A DNA stretch of 64,000 nt, from the NCBI GenBank assembly GCA_000828975.1, contig AP014683.1:573520-637519 (forward strand), in the 5' to 3' direction. The notes under the pieces were generated by a model, which was not told where the DNA came from, made no database searches, and saw only the letters and a program-made list of their open reading frames with translations. Of this stretch, positions 28,985 to 37,195 are shown one piece after another. Numbering within the stretch: the stretch's first letter is position 1; each line of letters opens with the position of its first letter. The translations under genes were made by a program, and so were the position numbers. The DNA is from Burkholderiales bacterium GJ-E10. GTDB lineage: Bacteria; Pseudomonadota; Gammaproteobacteria; Burkholderiales; Burkholderiaceae_F.

Positions 28985-30025
28985 TCAGCAGCACCCCTTC
29001 GCCGGATCCGCCGTCTCGGCGGCGTCGAATGGCAGTCCGCCGCCGCAGCCCGCAAAGATTCCGTAGTGCGTATCGAAATTCCCGATGAACTCGAAGTGCG
29101 GAGCAAACCGCGTTTCGCGCAGCATGCGCCAGGTATTGCCGCAGACCGGAAACACGCGGCCCTTCTCGATGAGGTGATGCTTGTCCAGGGAGAATGCGTC
29201 CGGGTGCTCCGGGATGCTCCCGCGGTAGACGACGGCTTGGCCATAGTCCTCGCAGGCGTCTTCCAGCGTCTCCAGATTGAACAACCGGTAGGTCGCGGAG
29301 TGGAAGCGCACGTTGCCGACCCGCGCGGCCAGATTCGGATCCGAGATCGCCAGCGGCCGGTCGGTGACCAGGCGCGGATCGGCGAAACCGGCCTGCTGCG
29401 CCAGGCGGCGGAAATCGTTCCAATACAGCGCCCCGCCCATGCATTCGCCGTATAGCACCGGGTCATTGCGTACGGATTCGGGAACGCGGCGGTCGGCATA
29501 GACATCGGAAAAATAGAACTCGCCGCCCGGTTTGAGCAGATCGGCCACGCCGGCCAGCACCGCGGCCTTGTCGGTGGCGAGGTTGATCACGCAGTTGGAG
29601 ACGATGACGTCGAAGCTGGCCGGATCGAGATCGAGTTCATGCAGGCGCTCGATGTATCCCGGAACGAACCGCACGTTCGCGAATCCGAACTTGTCGGCGT
29701 GGTACGCACGATGCCGTTCGGCGACATCGAGCTGCTCCGGGGTCATGTCCACGCCGACCACCTCGCCATGCGGGCCGACGAGCTGTGCGAGCGCATAGAC
29801 GTCCCGGCCTGACCCACTGCCGAGATCCAGCACCCGGCAGCCGGAGAGCAGGGGCGGGCATACCAGGCCGCAGCCGTAGTAGCGCGACAGGACTTCCGGG
29901 TGGATGTTGGCGAGCAGGGGGCGCAGCCAGCCAGGCACGGCGCTTGCGTCGCAGCAGGCATCGGTCTTGAGATCGTTCGAGCCGGTCAGTTGTTTGCCAT
30001 AGTAGTCTTGAACGGTGGAATGCAT
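28985..30025 (-). CDS. arsM: Arsenite methyltransferase ArsM
   Basis: A SAM-dependent methyltransferase of 346 residues. ArsM enzymes methylate As(III) to mono-, di- and trimethyl forms. The SAM site is VLDLGSGSGRDVYALAQLVG, with GVDMTPEQLDVAE following. The arsenic-binding cysteines correspond to the N-terminal pair CCDAS (Cys24/25), Cys145 in VSNCVINL and Cys195 in YGECMGGALYW. The C-terminus ends in a second vicinal pair, KGCC. This layout matches the ArsM subgroup that occurs with arsS. The ATG has GGAG seven bases upstream. It is followed by the PiT gene and preceded by two glycosyltransferase genes and arsS. Confidence 0.95.
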   Translation of the reverse strand: MHSTVQDYYGKQLTGSNDLKTDACCDASAVPGWLRPLLANIHPEVLSRYYGCGLVCPPLLSGCRVLDLGSGSGRDVYALAQLVGPHGEVVGVDMTPEQLDVAERHRAYHADKFGFANVRFVPGYIERLHELDLDPASFDVIVSNCVINLATDKAAVLAGVADLLKPGGEFYFSDVYADRRVPESVRNDPVLYGECMGGALYWNDFRRLAQQAGFADPRLVTDRPLAISDPNLAARVGNVRFHSATYRLFNLETLEDACEDYGQAVVYRGSIPEHPDAFSLDKHHLIEKGRVFPVCGNTWRMLRETRFAPHFEFIGNFDTHYGIFAGCGGGLPFDAAETADPAKGCC

Positions 30026-30069
30026 GGGAGCTCCTTGATCCGGGTTGGTCGGCGCAAACCGCGCGGTGA

Positions 30070-30678
30070 TTACAGGATCGGCGCGCCATCCGACAGGTGC
30101 CGCAAGTCTTGCGGATCATCGATGTCGGGCAGCGCCGGTAGTTCGTGGAAGACCCAGCCGAGCCTTGCGAGGCGCGCGCGCGTGGCGTCGGCGACGGCCG
30201 AGGTTCCCCAGGGGACTCCCGAGAAAACGGTCGCGTCGAACCGGCGCAACCCCAGGGCGACGTAGCCGCCGTCGTGCGCCGGCACGAGCACGGCATCGCC
30301 CGTCGCCATCGCGCCGGCGATTTCCCGCAGAACCAGGGCGTCGAGGGCGGGACAGTCGGTGCCGATCAGCAGCACGGGGTCGCCGCCTTCCAGGATGCGC
30401 TGTGCCGCGCGCGCCATGCGTTCTCCAAGATCGCCCTGCCCCTGTCGGGTGCGCAGCGTCCCGGGTGGTGCCTCGAACCGCTCCCAGAAGGGGTCGTCGT
30501 CCGGGGCGACGCAGAGTTCCACCGTCCCGATCGCGGAGGCGTGGGCGCGGGTGAGGGTGTCGTCGAGCATGCGTTGCGCGAGGCGGGCGGCGCCTTCGGC
30601 GCCCAGGGCCGGAATGAGGCGGGTCTTGGCGAAACCGGCACGGGGCGCCTTGGCGAAAATGACGACGTGCGCCTTCAT
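30070..30678 (-). CDS. TIGR04282-type arsenosugar glycosyltransferase
   Basis: A nucleotide-diphospho-sugar transferase fold protein of 202 residues. The start MKAHVVIFAKAPRAGFAKTRLIPALG is the signature of the TIGR04282 family, with GDLGERMARAA, LLIGTDCPALDA and PAHDGGYVALGL following. NCBI places this family with arsenosugar biosynthesis; the sugar and acceptor are unknown. It lies 6 bases downstream of the second glycosyltransferase gene and 44 bases upstream of arsM, so it is part of the same array. It would help to attach or process the sugar-derived part of the arsenical. Confidence 0.9.
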   Translation of the reverse strand: MKAHVVIFAKAPRAGFAKTRLIPALGAEGAARLAQRMLDDTLTRAHASAIGTVELCVAPDDDPFWERFEAPPGTLRTRQGQGDLGERMARAAQRILEGGDPVLLIGTDCPALDALVLREIAGAMATGDAVLVPAHDGGYVALGLRRFDATVFSGVPWGTSAVADATRARLARLGWVFHELPALPDIDDPQDLRHLSDGAPIL

Positions 30679-30684
30679 CGGGGA

Positions 30685-31356
30685 TTACCGATACCGTTGT
30701 GCGAGTGTTTCCGGACGCACGCCGAGTCGGTACGCAAGGCGCAGCCGCCACATGAGGATGATCGTGCGCCAGACGCCGGAACGCTCCCAGCGGCGGCCGG
30801 ACGTGATTGCACGCTCGGCAACGCAGGCCGGGGGGGAGATCCGCTTGAGCCGCCGGCTCGCCTCGATGTCCTCCATGAGCGGCTGGTCCGGGAACCCCCC
30901 AATGGCTTGCCAGGCGGACCGTCGAACGAATATCGCCTGGTCACCGGTGGCGATTCCCGTCCGGCGTGAGCGCAGGTTCATCAGAAATGCGATGACCGGC
31001 AGCATGGCGCGGGTTCCGGAGATCGCGACATCGAATCGTCCCCAGGCACGGAGCGGGTCGCGCAGCGCATCGGCAACGAGGCGGTCGGCCTGCGCCGGCA
31101 AGCGCGTATCGGCATGCAGAAAAATCAGGATGTCGCCCTGCGCGGCCTGCGCGGCGGCATTCATCTGCCGGGCGCGTCCTCGAGGAGCGTGCAGCACCGG
31201 AAATCCGGCTTTCTCGGCGATCTCGGCGGAGCCGTCGCCGCTGCCGCCGTCGGCCAGTATGACTTCGCAGCCGCGGTCGCGAAACGGTTGTAGGTGCGCA
31301 AGCAGAGACGGCAATGCTTCCGCCTCGTCGAGCATCGGAACGACGATGGATATCAT
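30685..31356 (-). CDS. TIGR04283-type arsenosugar glycosyltransferase
   Basis: A family 2 glycosyltransferase of 223 residues. The GT-A start ISIVVPMLDEAEALPSLLAHL, the donor site VILADGGSGDGS, the metal motif LHADTRLP and RQMNAAAQAAQGDILIF are seen, and the TGIATGDQAIFVRRSAW and GGFPDQPLMEDIEASRRLK segments are typical of TIGR04283. This family is linked to arsenosugar clusters in public annotation. The C-terminus has a short hydrophobic helix. The start overlaps the stop of the upstream fusion gene by four bases (ATGA). Confidence 0.91.
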   Translation of the reverse strand: MISIVVPMLDEAEALPSLLAHLQPFRDRGCEVILADGGSGDGSAEIAEKAGFPVLHAPRGRARQMNAAAQAAQGDILIFLHADTRLPAQADRLVADALRDPLRAWGRFDVAISGTRAMLPVIAFLMNLRSRRTGIATGDQAIFVRRSAWQAIGGFPDQPLMEDIEASRRLKRISPPACVAERAITSGRRWERSGVWRTIILMWRLRLAYRLGVRPETLAQRYR

Positions 31357-33533
31357 CCGCGCCGCCACGCGTGAAACCGTTCCAGCCACCCCAGTGCCGC
31401 CTTGGGCGCGTGCGCGCGCCGCCATTCGCCCGCCGCATATTTGTTCGCTTCGGCGAGCGTCGGGTAGGTGTGGATGGTCGAGAGGATCTTCTTCAAGCCC
31501 AGGCCCCAGCGCATCGCCAGCACGAATTCCGCGAGCAGATCGCCTGCGTGCTCGCCGACGATGGTCGCGCCCAGGATGCGGTCGCGGCCCGGTTCGGTCA
31601 AGACCTTGATGAAGCCTCTTGCGTCCCCGTCGGCGATCGCGCGGTCCAGATCGTCGATGCCGTAGCGGGTGACCTCGACCGCGATGCCCCGTTCGCGCGC
31701 CTCCTGTTCGTTCAGACCGACGCGCGCCACTTCCGGGTCGATGAACGTGGACCAGGGGACGACGCGGTAGTCGGCGGCGAAGCGCCGGAAGTCGCCGAAC
31801 AGGGCGTTGACCGTCGCGTACCACGCCTGATGGGCGGCCGTGTGGGTGAACTGGTAGGGACCTGCCACGTCGCCCGCCGCGTAGATGTTGGGATAGAGCG
31901 TCTCCAGGTACTCGTTGGTGACGATGGTTCGGTTCGTTTCGATTCCGAGTTCCTCGAGTCCATAGCCGGTGAGGCGCGCCGCGCGGCCCACGGCGCAGAC
32001 CAGCACGTCGAATGCGATGCGCCGGTCTTTGCCGTCGTGCTGGGCGACGAGGAACTTCTCGCCGTCCACCCGCTCGCAGCGCAGTGCCTGGTGTCCGGTG
32101 AGGACTTCCACCCCGTCGGCTTCCAGGGCGGCCTTTGCCAGCGCCGATACTTCCTCGTCCTCGCGGATTAGCAGACGCGGCGCCATCTCCACCTGCGTTA
32201 CGCGTGAGCCCAGGCGGGCGAGCGCCTGCGCGAGTTCGGAGCCGATGGGGCCGCCGCCCAGAACCACCACGCGGGCGGGCGGCTCGTCAAGCTTGGCGAA
32301 CTCATCCCAAAGCGTGTCGCTGGTGACGTAGCCCACCTCTTGCAGGCCGGGAAGCGGTGGGACGAAGGGTCGCGCGCCCGCGGCGATCACGATGCTGCGG
32401 GTGGTCAGCCGGCGCGCACTTCCGTCCCGGGTGCGGATCTCCACCGTCCACGGATCGACGATGCGCGCGTGACCCAGAACGACGTCGACACCGAGCGCGG
32501 CGTAGCGCTCCACGCTGTCGTGCGGCGCGATCGCCCGGATCACGCCATGCACGCGCGCCATCACCTTGCGGAAAGGAATGCGGACCGATGCCGGCGCATC
32601 CAGGCCATAGTGCTCCGCGTTGCGCATTTGATGGGCGATTCTGGCGCTCTTGATCAGCGCCTTGCTCGGCACGCAGCCATAGTTCAGACAGTCGCCGCCC
32701 ATTTTCTCGGCTTCGATCAGCGTGACCTTGGCGCGAACCGCTGCCGCAATGTATGACGCGACGAGTCCGGCGGCGCCCGCGCCGATCACCACGAGATTGC
32801 GGTCGAATCGCTTCGGCTTCTGCCAGCGTGCGTAGACCCGGCGCCTGCGCAGGGCACGGGCAGCGCCGCGACCGATCCACGGGAAGGCTGCGAGCAGCGC
32901 GAAGGACCCCAGCAGGGCGGGCGAGAGAATGCCGGACAAGTGCCGCAGGCCGGCGAGCTGCGTTCCGGCGTTGACGTAGATCAGCGTTGCCGGAAGCATG
33001 CCCAACTGGCTCACCCAGTAGAACGTGGTGGCGCGCATCGCCGTCAGTCCGGAGAGCAGGTTGATCAGGAAGAAAGGAAACACCGGAACGAGGCGCAGCG
33101 TCAGGAGATAGAGCGCGCCGTCGCGCTGGATTCCGGCGTCGACGGCTTTCATCCGCTCCGCGAATCGGCGATGGACCGCGTCGCGCAAGACGTAGCGTGC
33201 GACGAGAAAGGAGGCCAGCGCCCCGACGGTCGACGCGACGGAAACGAGTGCCGTCCCCAACAGGAGCCCGAACAGAGCGCCGCCCGCCAGCGTCAGCAGG
33301 GCCGCTCCGGGCAGGGAGAGTGCGGCCATGAGGACGTACGCCGCAAAAAAGAGTGCCGCGCCCGAAAGCGGATTGGCGGCGCGCCAGGCGCGCATCGCAT
33401 CGAAATGCGATTGAAAGGCCGCCAGGGTGAACTGGCGCTGCAGCCCCAGCGCGAAGAAGGCGGCGATCGTCACGAGAAGCGGAATGGCCAGCAGCGCGCG
33501 CGGAATTCCCCGCCGGGAAGACGCGTGGGTCAT
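31353..33533 (-). CDS. TVP38/DedA-like membrane domain fused to a MerA-like FAD oxidoreductase
   Basis: A fusion of 726 residues. Residues 1-235 are a VTT/TVP38 membrane domain with about six hydrophobic segments, including LPGAALLTLAGGALFGLLLGT and RLVPVFPFFLINLLSGLT. Residues 243-726 are a pyridine nucleotide-disulfide oxidoreductase: FAD site VVIGAGAAGLVASYIAA, redox pair GGDCLNYGC (Cys282, Cys287), NAD(P) site VVLGGGPIGSELAQALARLG and IYAAGDVAGPYQF. Unlike true MerA it has no C-terminal Cys pair; it ends in a basic, Trp-rich tail. It may reduce a thiol-bound metal or arsenical at the membrane. It overlaps arsS and the glycosyltransferase gene by four bases each. Confidence 0.93.
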   Translation of the reverse strand: MTHASSRRGIPRALLAIPLLVTIAAFFALGLQRQFTLAAFQSHFDAMRAWRAANPLSGAALFFAAYVLMAALSLPGAALLTLAGGALFGLLLGTALVSVASTVGALASFLVARYVLRDAVHRRFAERMKAVDAGIQRDGALYLLTLRLVPVFPFFLINLLSGLTAMRATTFYWVSQLGMLPATLIYVNAGTQLAGLRHLSGILSPALLGSFALLAAFPWIGRGAARALRRRRVYARWQKPKRFDRNLVVIGAGAAGLVASYIAAAVRAKVTLIEAEKMGGDCLNYGCVPSKALIKSARIAHQMRNAEHYGLDAPASVRIPFRKVMARVHGVIRAIAPHDSVERYAALGVDVVLGHARIVDPWTVEIRTRDGSARRLTTRSIVIAAGARPFVPPLPGLQEVGYVTSDTLWDEFAKLDEPPARVVVLGGGPIGSELAQALARLGSRVTQVEMAPRLLIREDEEVSALAKAALEADGVEVLTGHQALRCERVDGEKFLVAQHDGKDRRIAFDVLVCAVGRAARLTGYGLEELGIETNRTIVTNEYLETLYPNIYAAGDVAGPYQFTHTAAHQAWYATVNALFGDFRRFAADYRVVPWSTFIDPEVARVGLNEQEARERGIAVEVTRYGIDDLDRAIADGDARGFIKVLTEPGRDRILGATIVGEHAGDLLAEFVLAMRWGLGLKKILSTIHTYPTLAEANKYAAGEWRRAHAPKAALGWLERFHAWRRG

Positions 33534-34519
33534 GCCGGAATCGCGGCCCTCGCGGCCAGGGATCCTCCACAACTCGATCCGCTCCCCGCGGTGCAGCCGT
33601 AGCAATGTCCCGCCACCCGGATCGGTGCGCCGTCCAGCTCCGCGCGCAGCAGGTCGCGCAGGTGCAGGGGTCGCCCCCCGGCGCGAGAACCGGCCAGCGG
33701 CAGTCCAAGCTGCTGGTTGAAGTCGCAGTCGTAGAGATTGCCCTGCCAGTCGACGCTGACGAGGCTGCGGCACATCACCCCATCGAGGTTGCTCTCGCGG
33801 AAGTTGTCCTGGAGCAGTTGCAGGTAGCGATTGAATTCGCCCTTGGACAACAGCATGGAGCCGAAGCGCTGGATCGGCATGTTGGTGATCACGTAGAGCG
33901 CATTGAAGGCGATGCCGTGGCGCTCGAGGAGTTCGCGCTTGTAGGCGGCTTCGAGGGCATGCTGATCCGGAGGCAGCGACGGGCCTTGCGGGTTGAAGAC
34001 CAGGTTCAGGACGAGGCCCGTCCCTTCTCTGCCGTAACCGAGTTCATTCAGCGTTTGCAGCGCGCCGATGCTCTTCTCGAATACGCCGGTGCCGCGCTGC
34101 CGGTCGACATTTTCGGCCGCGTAGCACGGCAGCGAGGCGACGACCTCCACCGCCTGCGCGGCGAGGAATGCGGCGAGATCTTCCTGGCCGGGCTCGTGCA
34201 GAACCGTCAGGTTGCACCGGTCGATGACCCGAACGCCAAGGGCGCGCACCTGCGCGACCAGACGGCGGAAGCCAACGTGCAGTTCCGGCGCGCCGCCGGT
34301 GAGGTCGAGGGTCTCGATGCCGCGGGCGCGCACGACGTCGGGAATCAGCGCCAGCGTGGTGGCATCCATCGCCTCGCGGCGGTTGGGCCCGGCATTGACA
34401 TGGCAGTGGACACAGCTTTGATTGCAGCGGTATCCGAGGTTGACCTGGAGGGTGGCCAGGCGCCCACGGGACAGGGGCGGGAATACGGCGGCCTCGAGTA
34501 GCGGGAGGGTGGGCAGCAT
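33530..34519 (-). CDS. arsS: Arsenosugar biosynthesis radical SAM protein ArsS
   Basis: A radical SAM/Cys-rich protein of 329 residues. ArsS is known to add a 5'-deoxyadenosyl group to dimethylarsenite, the first committed step to arsenosugars. The cluster motif is CNQSCVHC (Cys32, Cys36, Cys39), followed by HVNAGPNRREAM and TLDLTGGAPELH. The Cys-rich C-terminal domain has VMCRSLVSVDWQGNLYDCDFNQ and the tail CYGCTAGSGSSCGG. No in-frame TGA is present, so it is a cysteine and not a selenocysteine form. It is coupled downstream to the membrane/FAD fusion gene and sits 15 bases downstream of the anti-sigma gene. Confidence 0.95.
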   Translation of the reverse strand: MLPTLPLLEAAVFPPLSRGRLATLQVNLGYRCNQSCVHCHVNAGPNRREAMDATTLALIPDVVRARGIETLDLTGGAPELHVGFRRLVAQVRALGVRVIDRCNLTVLHEPGQEDLAAFLAAQAVEVVASLPCYAAENVDRQRGTGVFEKSIGALQTLNELGYGREGTGLVLNLVFNPQGPSLPPDQHALEAAYKRELLERHGIAFNALYVITNMPIQRFGSMLLSKGEFNRYLQLLQDNFRESNLDGVMCRSLVSVDWQGNLYDCDFNQQLGLPLAGSRAGGRPLHLRDLLRAELDGAPIRVAGHCYGCTAGSGSSCGGSLAARAAIPA

Positions 34520-34534
34520 GTTCGGGATCGGAGC

Positions 34535-34765
34535 CTATGATTCGTCGATCTTGTCGTCCGGCGGCGCGATCGGGTCGCCGCGTTCGTCCATTACGCCGCG
34601 GGCGTAGCCGCGCACGAATTGCCGCAACGATCGCATCTGCATGCCGAAGTTGCGGCAGCCACTGCAGACCAGCAGGTGCATCCGCAGGGAGAGGCGCTCA
34701 GGGAGTGTCAGGCGGCGGTCCTCCTGTTCCGACATCAACCGGGTCGCATCGTGGCAGGTCAGCAC
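34535..34765 (-). CDS. Putative zinc-finger anti-sigma factor
   Basis: A small protein of 76 residues with the zf-HC2 pattern: a Cys-His pair near the start (LTCHD) and CSGC about 30 residues later. This is the HxxxCxxC-like zinc-binding anti-sigma module; it is soluble, with no membrane segment. The start is taken as GTG at 34765, because AGGAGA lies five bases upstream and the CxH motif follows at once; a longer reading to 34804 would place a non-conserved leader before the motif. It overlaps the sigma factor gene by seven bases, as expected for a coupled sigma/anti-sigma pair. Confidence 0.8.
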   Translation of the reverse strand: MLTCHDATRLMSEQEDRRLTLPERLSLRMHLLVCSGCRNFGMQMRSLRQFVRGYARGVMDERGDPIAPPDDKIDES

Positions 34766-35373
34766 GGGGAGTCTCCTGTGGTGAACCAATTGCCGCTGAG
34801 GCATTCGCGCAGGCGCAGTCGGGCACGGTGCAGCATGACGTTGCAGTTGCTGACGCTGATGCCCAGGGCGTCGCAGATTTCCCGCGTTTCCATCTCGACG
34901 AATTCACGCATCATGAAGATCCGGGCCTGCCTTCCGGGGAGGTGATCGAGACAGGCTTCGAAGACCTTCCAGAACTGGCGGTTGTGGGTCGCCCCTTCCG
35001 GATCCATCCAGGCCGTCGGCTGCGCATCGGCGGTCCAGTGGCCGCGCTCGTCGAACAGCGCCGCAAAATCCTCGTCTTCCTCGTCCTCGTGCAGCAGGCG
35101 GCTCGCTTCGACGAGTCGATGGCGCTGCCGCAGGGTGTCGGCGATTTTGTTCTTGAGGATGCCGAAGACCCAGGTCTTGAGCGCGGCGCGGCCGCCGAAC
35201 GCCGCCGCGTTCCTGAGCGCGCCGATCAGCGCTTCCTGGACGGCATCTTCCGCCAGGGTGGCGTCCCGCAGTTGCAGGGTTGCGAACTTGGTCATCTGCC
35301 GGCGCAGATCCCGCAAAAAGGCCGGATCGTGCAGGGCGGTGCCGGGTTCCGGCGTCAGGGCAGCATCGGTCAT
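34759..35373 (-). CDS. ECF-type RNA polymerase sigma factor
   Basis: An extracytoplasmic-function sigma factor of 204 residues. Region 2 is DATLAEDAVQEALIGALRNAA with WVFGILKNKIAD; region 4 is LPGRQARIFMMREFVEMETREICDALGISVSNCNVMLHRAR. An acidic linker (HEDEEDEDF) separates the two. The ATG at 35373 was chosen; an in-frame GTG at 35400 would add nine residues. It sits between bufC and arsS and overlaps the zinc-finger gene. It is the best candidate to read the two ECF-like promoters upstream of doxX and bufA and so to control the whole array. Confidence 0.92.
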   Translation of the reverse strand: MTDAALTPEPGTALHDPAFLRDLRRQMTKFATLQLRDATLAEDAVQEALIGALRNAAAFGGRAALKTWVFGILKNKIADTLRQRHRLVEASRLLHEDEEDEDFAALFDERGHWTADAQPTAWMDPEGATHNRQFWKVFEACLDHLPGRQARIFMMREFVEMETREICDALGISVSNCNVMLHRARLRLRECLSGNWFTTGDSPC

Positions 35374-35430
35374 GCGCGGGAGTCCTTGGCGGAGACTCAC
35401 GGGATTGTACGGGGGGGTCGGGGCATGTGT

Positions 35431-36279
35431 TCACGACGCGATCCGGAATCCGGAAAATCGTCCGGCGGCAAGATGTCGCGCCAGCGCCGCTTCCGCCGCA
35501 AACCCGGAGTCGCGGGCGGTGCTGCCGGCAAGCGCGTCGCGCAGCGCGATGTCGCCGCACAGCGCACGCGCGAAGCGCCATTCCGCAGCATCCATCCGCT
35601 CGACGTGAAGCCTGGCAGCGTCGCCGGGATTGTCCGAGTCGGCGTCTCGCCCGCCTCCATAGGCGCTGCGCCATTCCACGAGCAGATGCACCGGTCCCTC
35701 GCGCAGATCGATCGCGCCCATTGCGTCGTCGTCCTCGGCAAGCACCGCGTTCCAGATCGCATCGGCCGGTGTGGCCGCCAGTACGAATCCGATCGATGGT
35801 TGCGGTTCGAGCCGCACTCGGTCGAGGTCCTCCGGCGACAGCGCCGCCAACGCGCGCAGATCGAGCGGCGCGGCGTCGGGGGCGTGCAGGGCGTGATTGA
35901 CCGCGCGCTCCAGGGTTGCAACGTCCGGAAGATAGGCGCGGAGCGCCGGATGCGCATGCAGGGGCGGGAACGTGCGCAGGAAATCCGGAAAGGCAAACCC
36001 GTATTCGTCCAGCCACGTCGTTGCGGCCCAGTGTTTTTCGAGGTAGGCATGGACCGTGCCGTCGAAGAATTCATCGCCGACGAGCTTTCGCACCGCCGGG
36101 TAGGCGAGTTGCAGGGCGCCGCGGAGCGTCGATGTCGCCGTGCCGCGGTAAATGGCCAGGCGAAGTTCCGGCGCAATTGCATCGGCGATGAGATGCGGCG
36201 CCGCGACGGTGTAGTCGCCGTCGGCGACGCCCGCGCGCCAGGCGCGTTGGATCTCAAGCAGCGAGGGAGTCGTGCTCAC
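35431..36279 (-). CDS. bufC: Bufferin maturation partner BufC (DUF2063/HvfC)
   Basis: A protein of 282 residues with the DUF2063 domain: LRLAIYRGTATSTLRGALQLAYPAVRKLVGDEFF near residues 38-70. This family is the usual partner of the multinuclear iron oxidase in RiPP modification and is thought to bind or present the precursor peptide. It overlaps bufB by 26 bases and is 57 bases upstream of the sigma factor gene. The rest of the protein is typical in length and has no extra domain. The assignment relies on this domain and its bufA/bufB neighbours. Confidence 0.9.
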   Translation of the reverse strand: MSTTPSLLEIQRAWRAGVADGDYTVAAPHLIADAIAPELRLAIYRGTATSTLRGALQLAYPAVRKLVGDEFFDGTVHAYLEKHWAATTWLDEYGFAFPDFLRTFPPLHAHPALRAYLPDVATLERAVNHALHAPDAAPLDLRALAALSPEDLDRVRLEPQPSIGFVLAATPADAIWNAVLAEDDDAMGAIDLREGPVHLLVEWRSAYGGGRDADSDNPGDAARLHVERMDAAEWRFARALCGDIALRDALAGSTARDSGFAAEAALARHLAAGRFSGFRIAS

Positions 36280-37186
36280 GGGTTCCGCCCTGCAGGATAT
36301 CGTCGGCGCGCCGCGCCTCTTCGATCAGCGTGGCAAGCGGCGGGATGTCGGTGTCCCACTCGATGAGCGTGGGTACCGGGCCGAAGCGGCGCAATGCCTC
36401 GGCGTAGAGATCCCAGACCGCCGCGCAGACTCGCGATCCATGGTCGTCGATGCGCAGCACCCGGCCATCGCCGAAGTCGCACACGGCATGCCCTGCGAGG
36501 TGAATCTCGCCGATCGCCTCCGGCGGCAGCGCCGAAAGGTATTCGTAGGGAGACCAGCCGTGGTTGGATGCGCTGACGTAGAGGTTGTTGACGTCGCAGA
36601 GGATGCCGCAGCCGGTGCGGCGCGACACCTCGGCGAGGAATTCCCACTCGGGAATCGGCGAATGCCGGTAGCGTAGATAGCTGGACGGATTTTCGACCAG
36701 GATGCGCCGTCGCAGCGCGGCTTGCGCATGCTCGACGTTGCGGATGACGACGGCCAGGGCCTCCTCGGTCATCGGCAGCGGAAGGAGATCCGCGAGATAG
36801 GCGTGATCGACGACGTTCCAGGACAAGTGTTCGGAAACCAGCCCGGGTTCAAAGCGCTCGATCGCGTCGCGCAGGCGAGCGAGATGCGACTCCGAAAGCC
36901 CTTCGGCCGATCCGAGCGACAGCGCGACGCCGTGCAGGGATACCGGGTAGTCGCTGCGCACGCGGTCGAGGGTGGCCGGCGTCGGACCGCCACCCAGATA
37001 GTTCTCGGAGTGGACCTCGAACCATGCGACCGCCGGCCGCGTTTCGAGCACCTCGCGGTGATGCCGGAAGCGCAGCCCGACACCGGCTCGGGCCGGAATG
37101 GCAGCCGTTGGCGTGTCACCCCCTCTCCCGCACAGGCGGGAGAGGGCGGGGGTGAGGGCGGTCGCGTGATCCACTGCCGTTCCCAC
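36254..37186 (-). CDS. bufB: Multinuclear iron oxidase BufB (DUF692) for bufferin maturation
   Basis: A DUF692/MNIO family protein of up to 310 residues. The family oxidises cysteines of its peptide to thiooxazole or related rings. Metal-ligand motifs are present: EVHSENYLGGG, SLHGVALSLGS, SEHLSWN, LVENPSSYLRY, CDVNNLYVSASNHG, EIHLAGH and IEWDTDIPPL. No ATG exists before the first motif. GTG at 37186 (or 37174) is upstream of a REP-like hairpin, so the predicted N-terminus (about 30 residues) is encoded across that repeat and is unlike the family. The start is therefore uncertain, but the domain call is secure. Confidence 0.92.
   Translation of the reverse strand: MGTAVDHATALTPALSRLCGRGGDTPTAAIPARAGVGLRFRHHREVLETRPAVAWFEVHSENYLGGGPTPATLDRVRSDYPVSLHGVALSLGSAEGLSESHLARLRDAIERFEPGLVSEHLSWNVVDHAYLADLLPLPMTEEALAVVIRNVEHAQAALRRRILVENPSSYLRYRHSPIPEWEFLAEVSRRTGCGILCDVNNLYVSASNHGWSPYEYLSALPPEAIGEIHLAGHAVCDFGDGRVLRIDDHGSRVCAAVWDLYAEALRRFGPVPTLIEWDTDIPPLATLIEEARRADDILQGGTREHDSLAA
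37121..37146. repeat. REP-like hairpin at the bufA/bufB junction
   Basis: An 11-bp perfect stem (CCCTCTCCCGC, paired with GCGGGAGAGGG) has a 4-base loop. Flanking bases (GTCACCC on one side, GGGGGTGAGGG on the other) extend the symmetry loosely. This type of hairpin is a common intergenic repeat in proteobacteria. Here it lies inside the predicted 5' end of bufB. Confidence 0.7.
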
Positions 37187-37195
37187 TGGGCGGGA

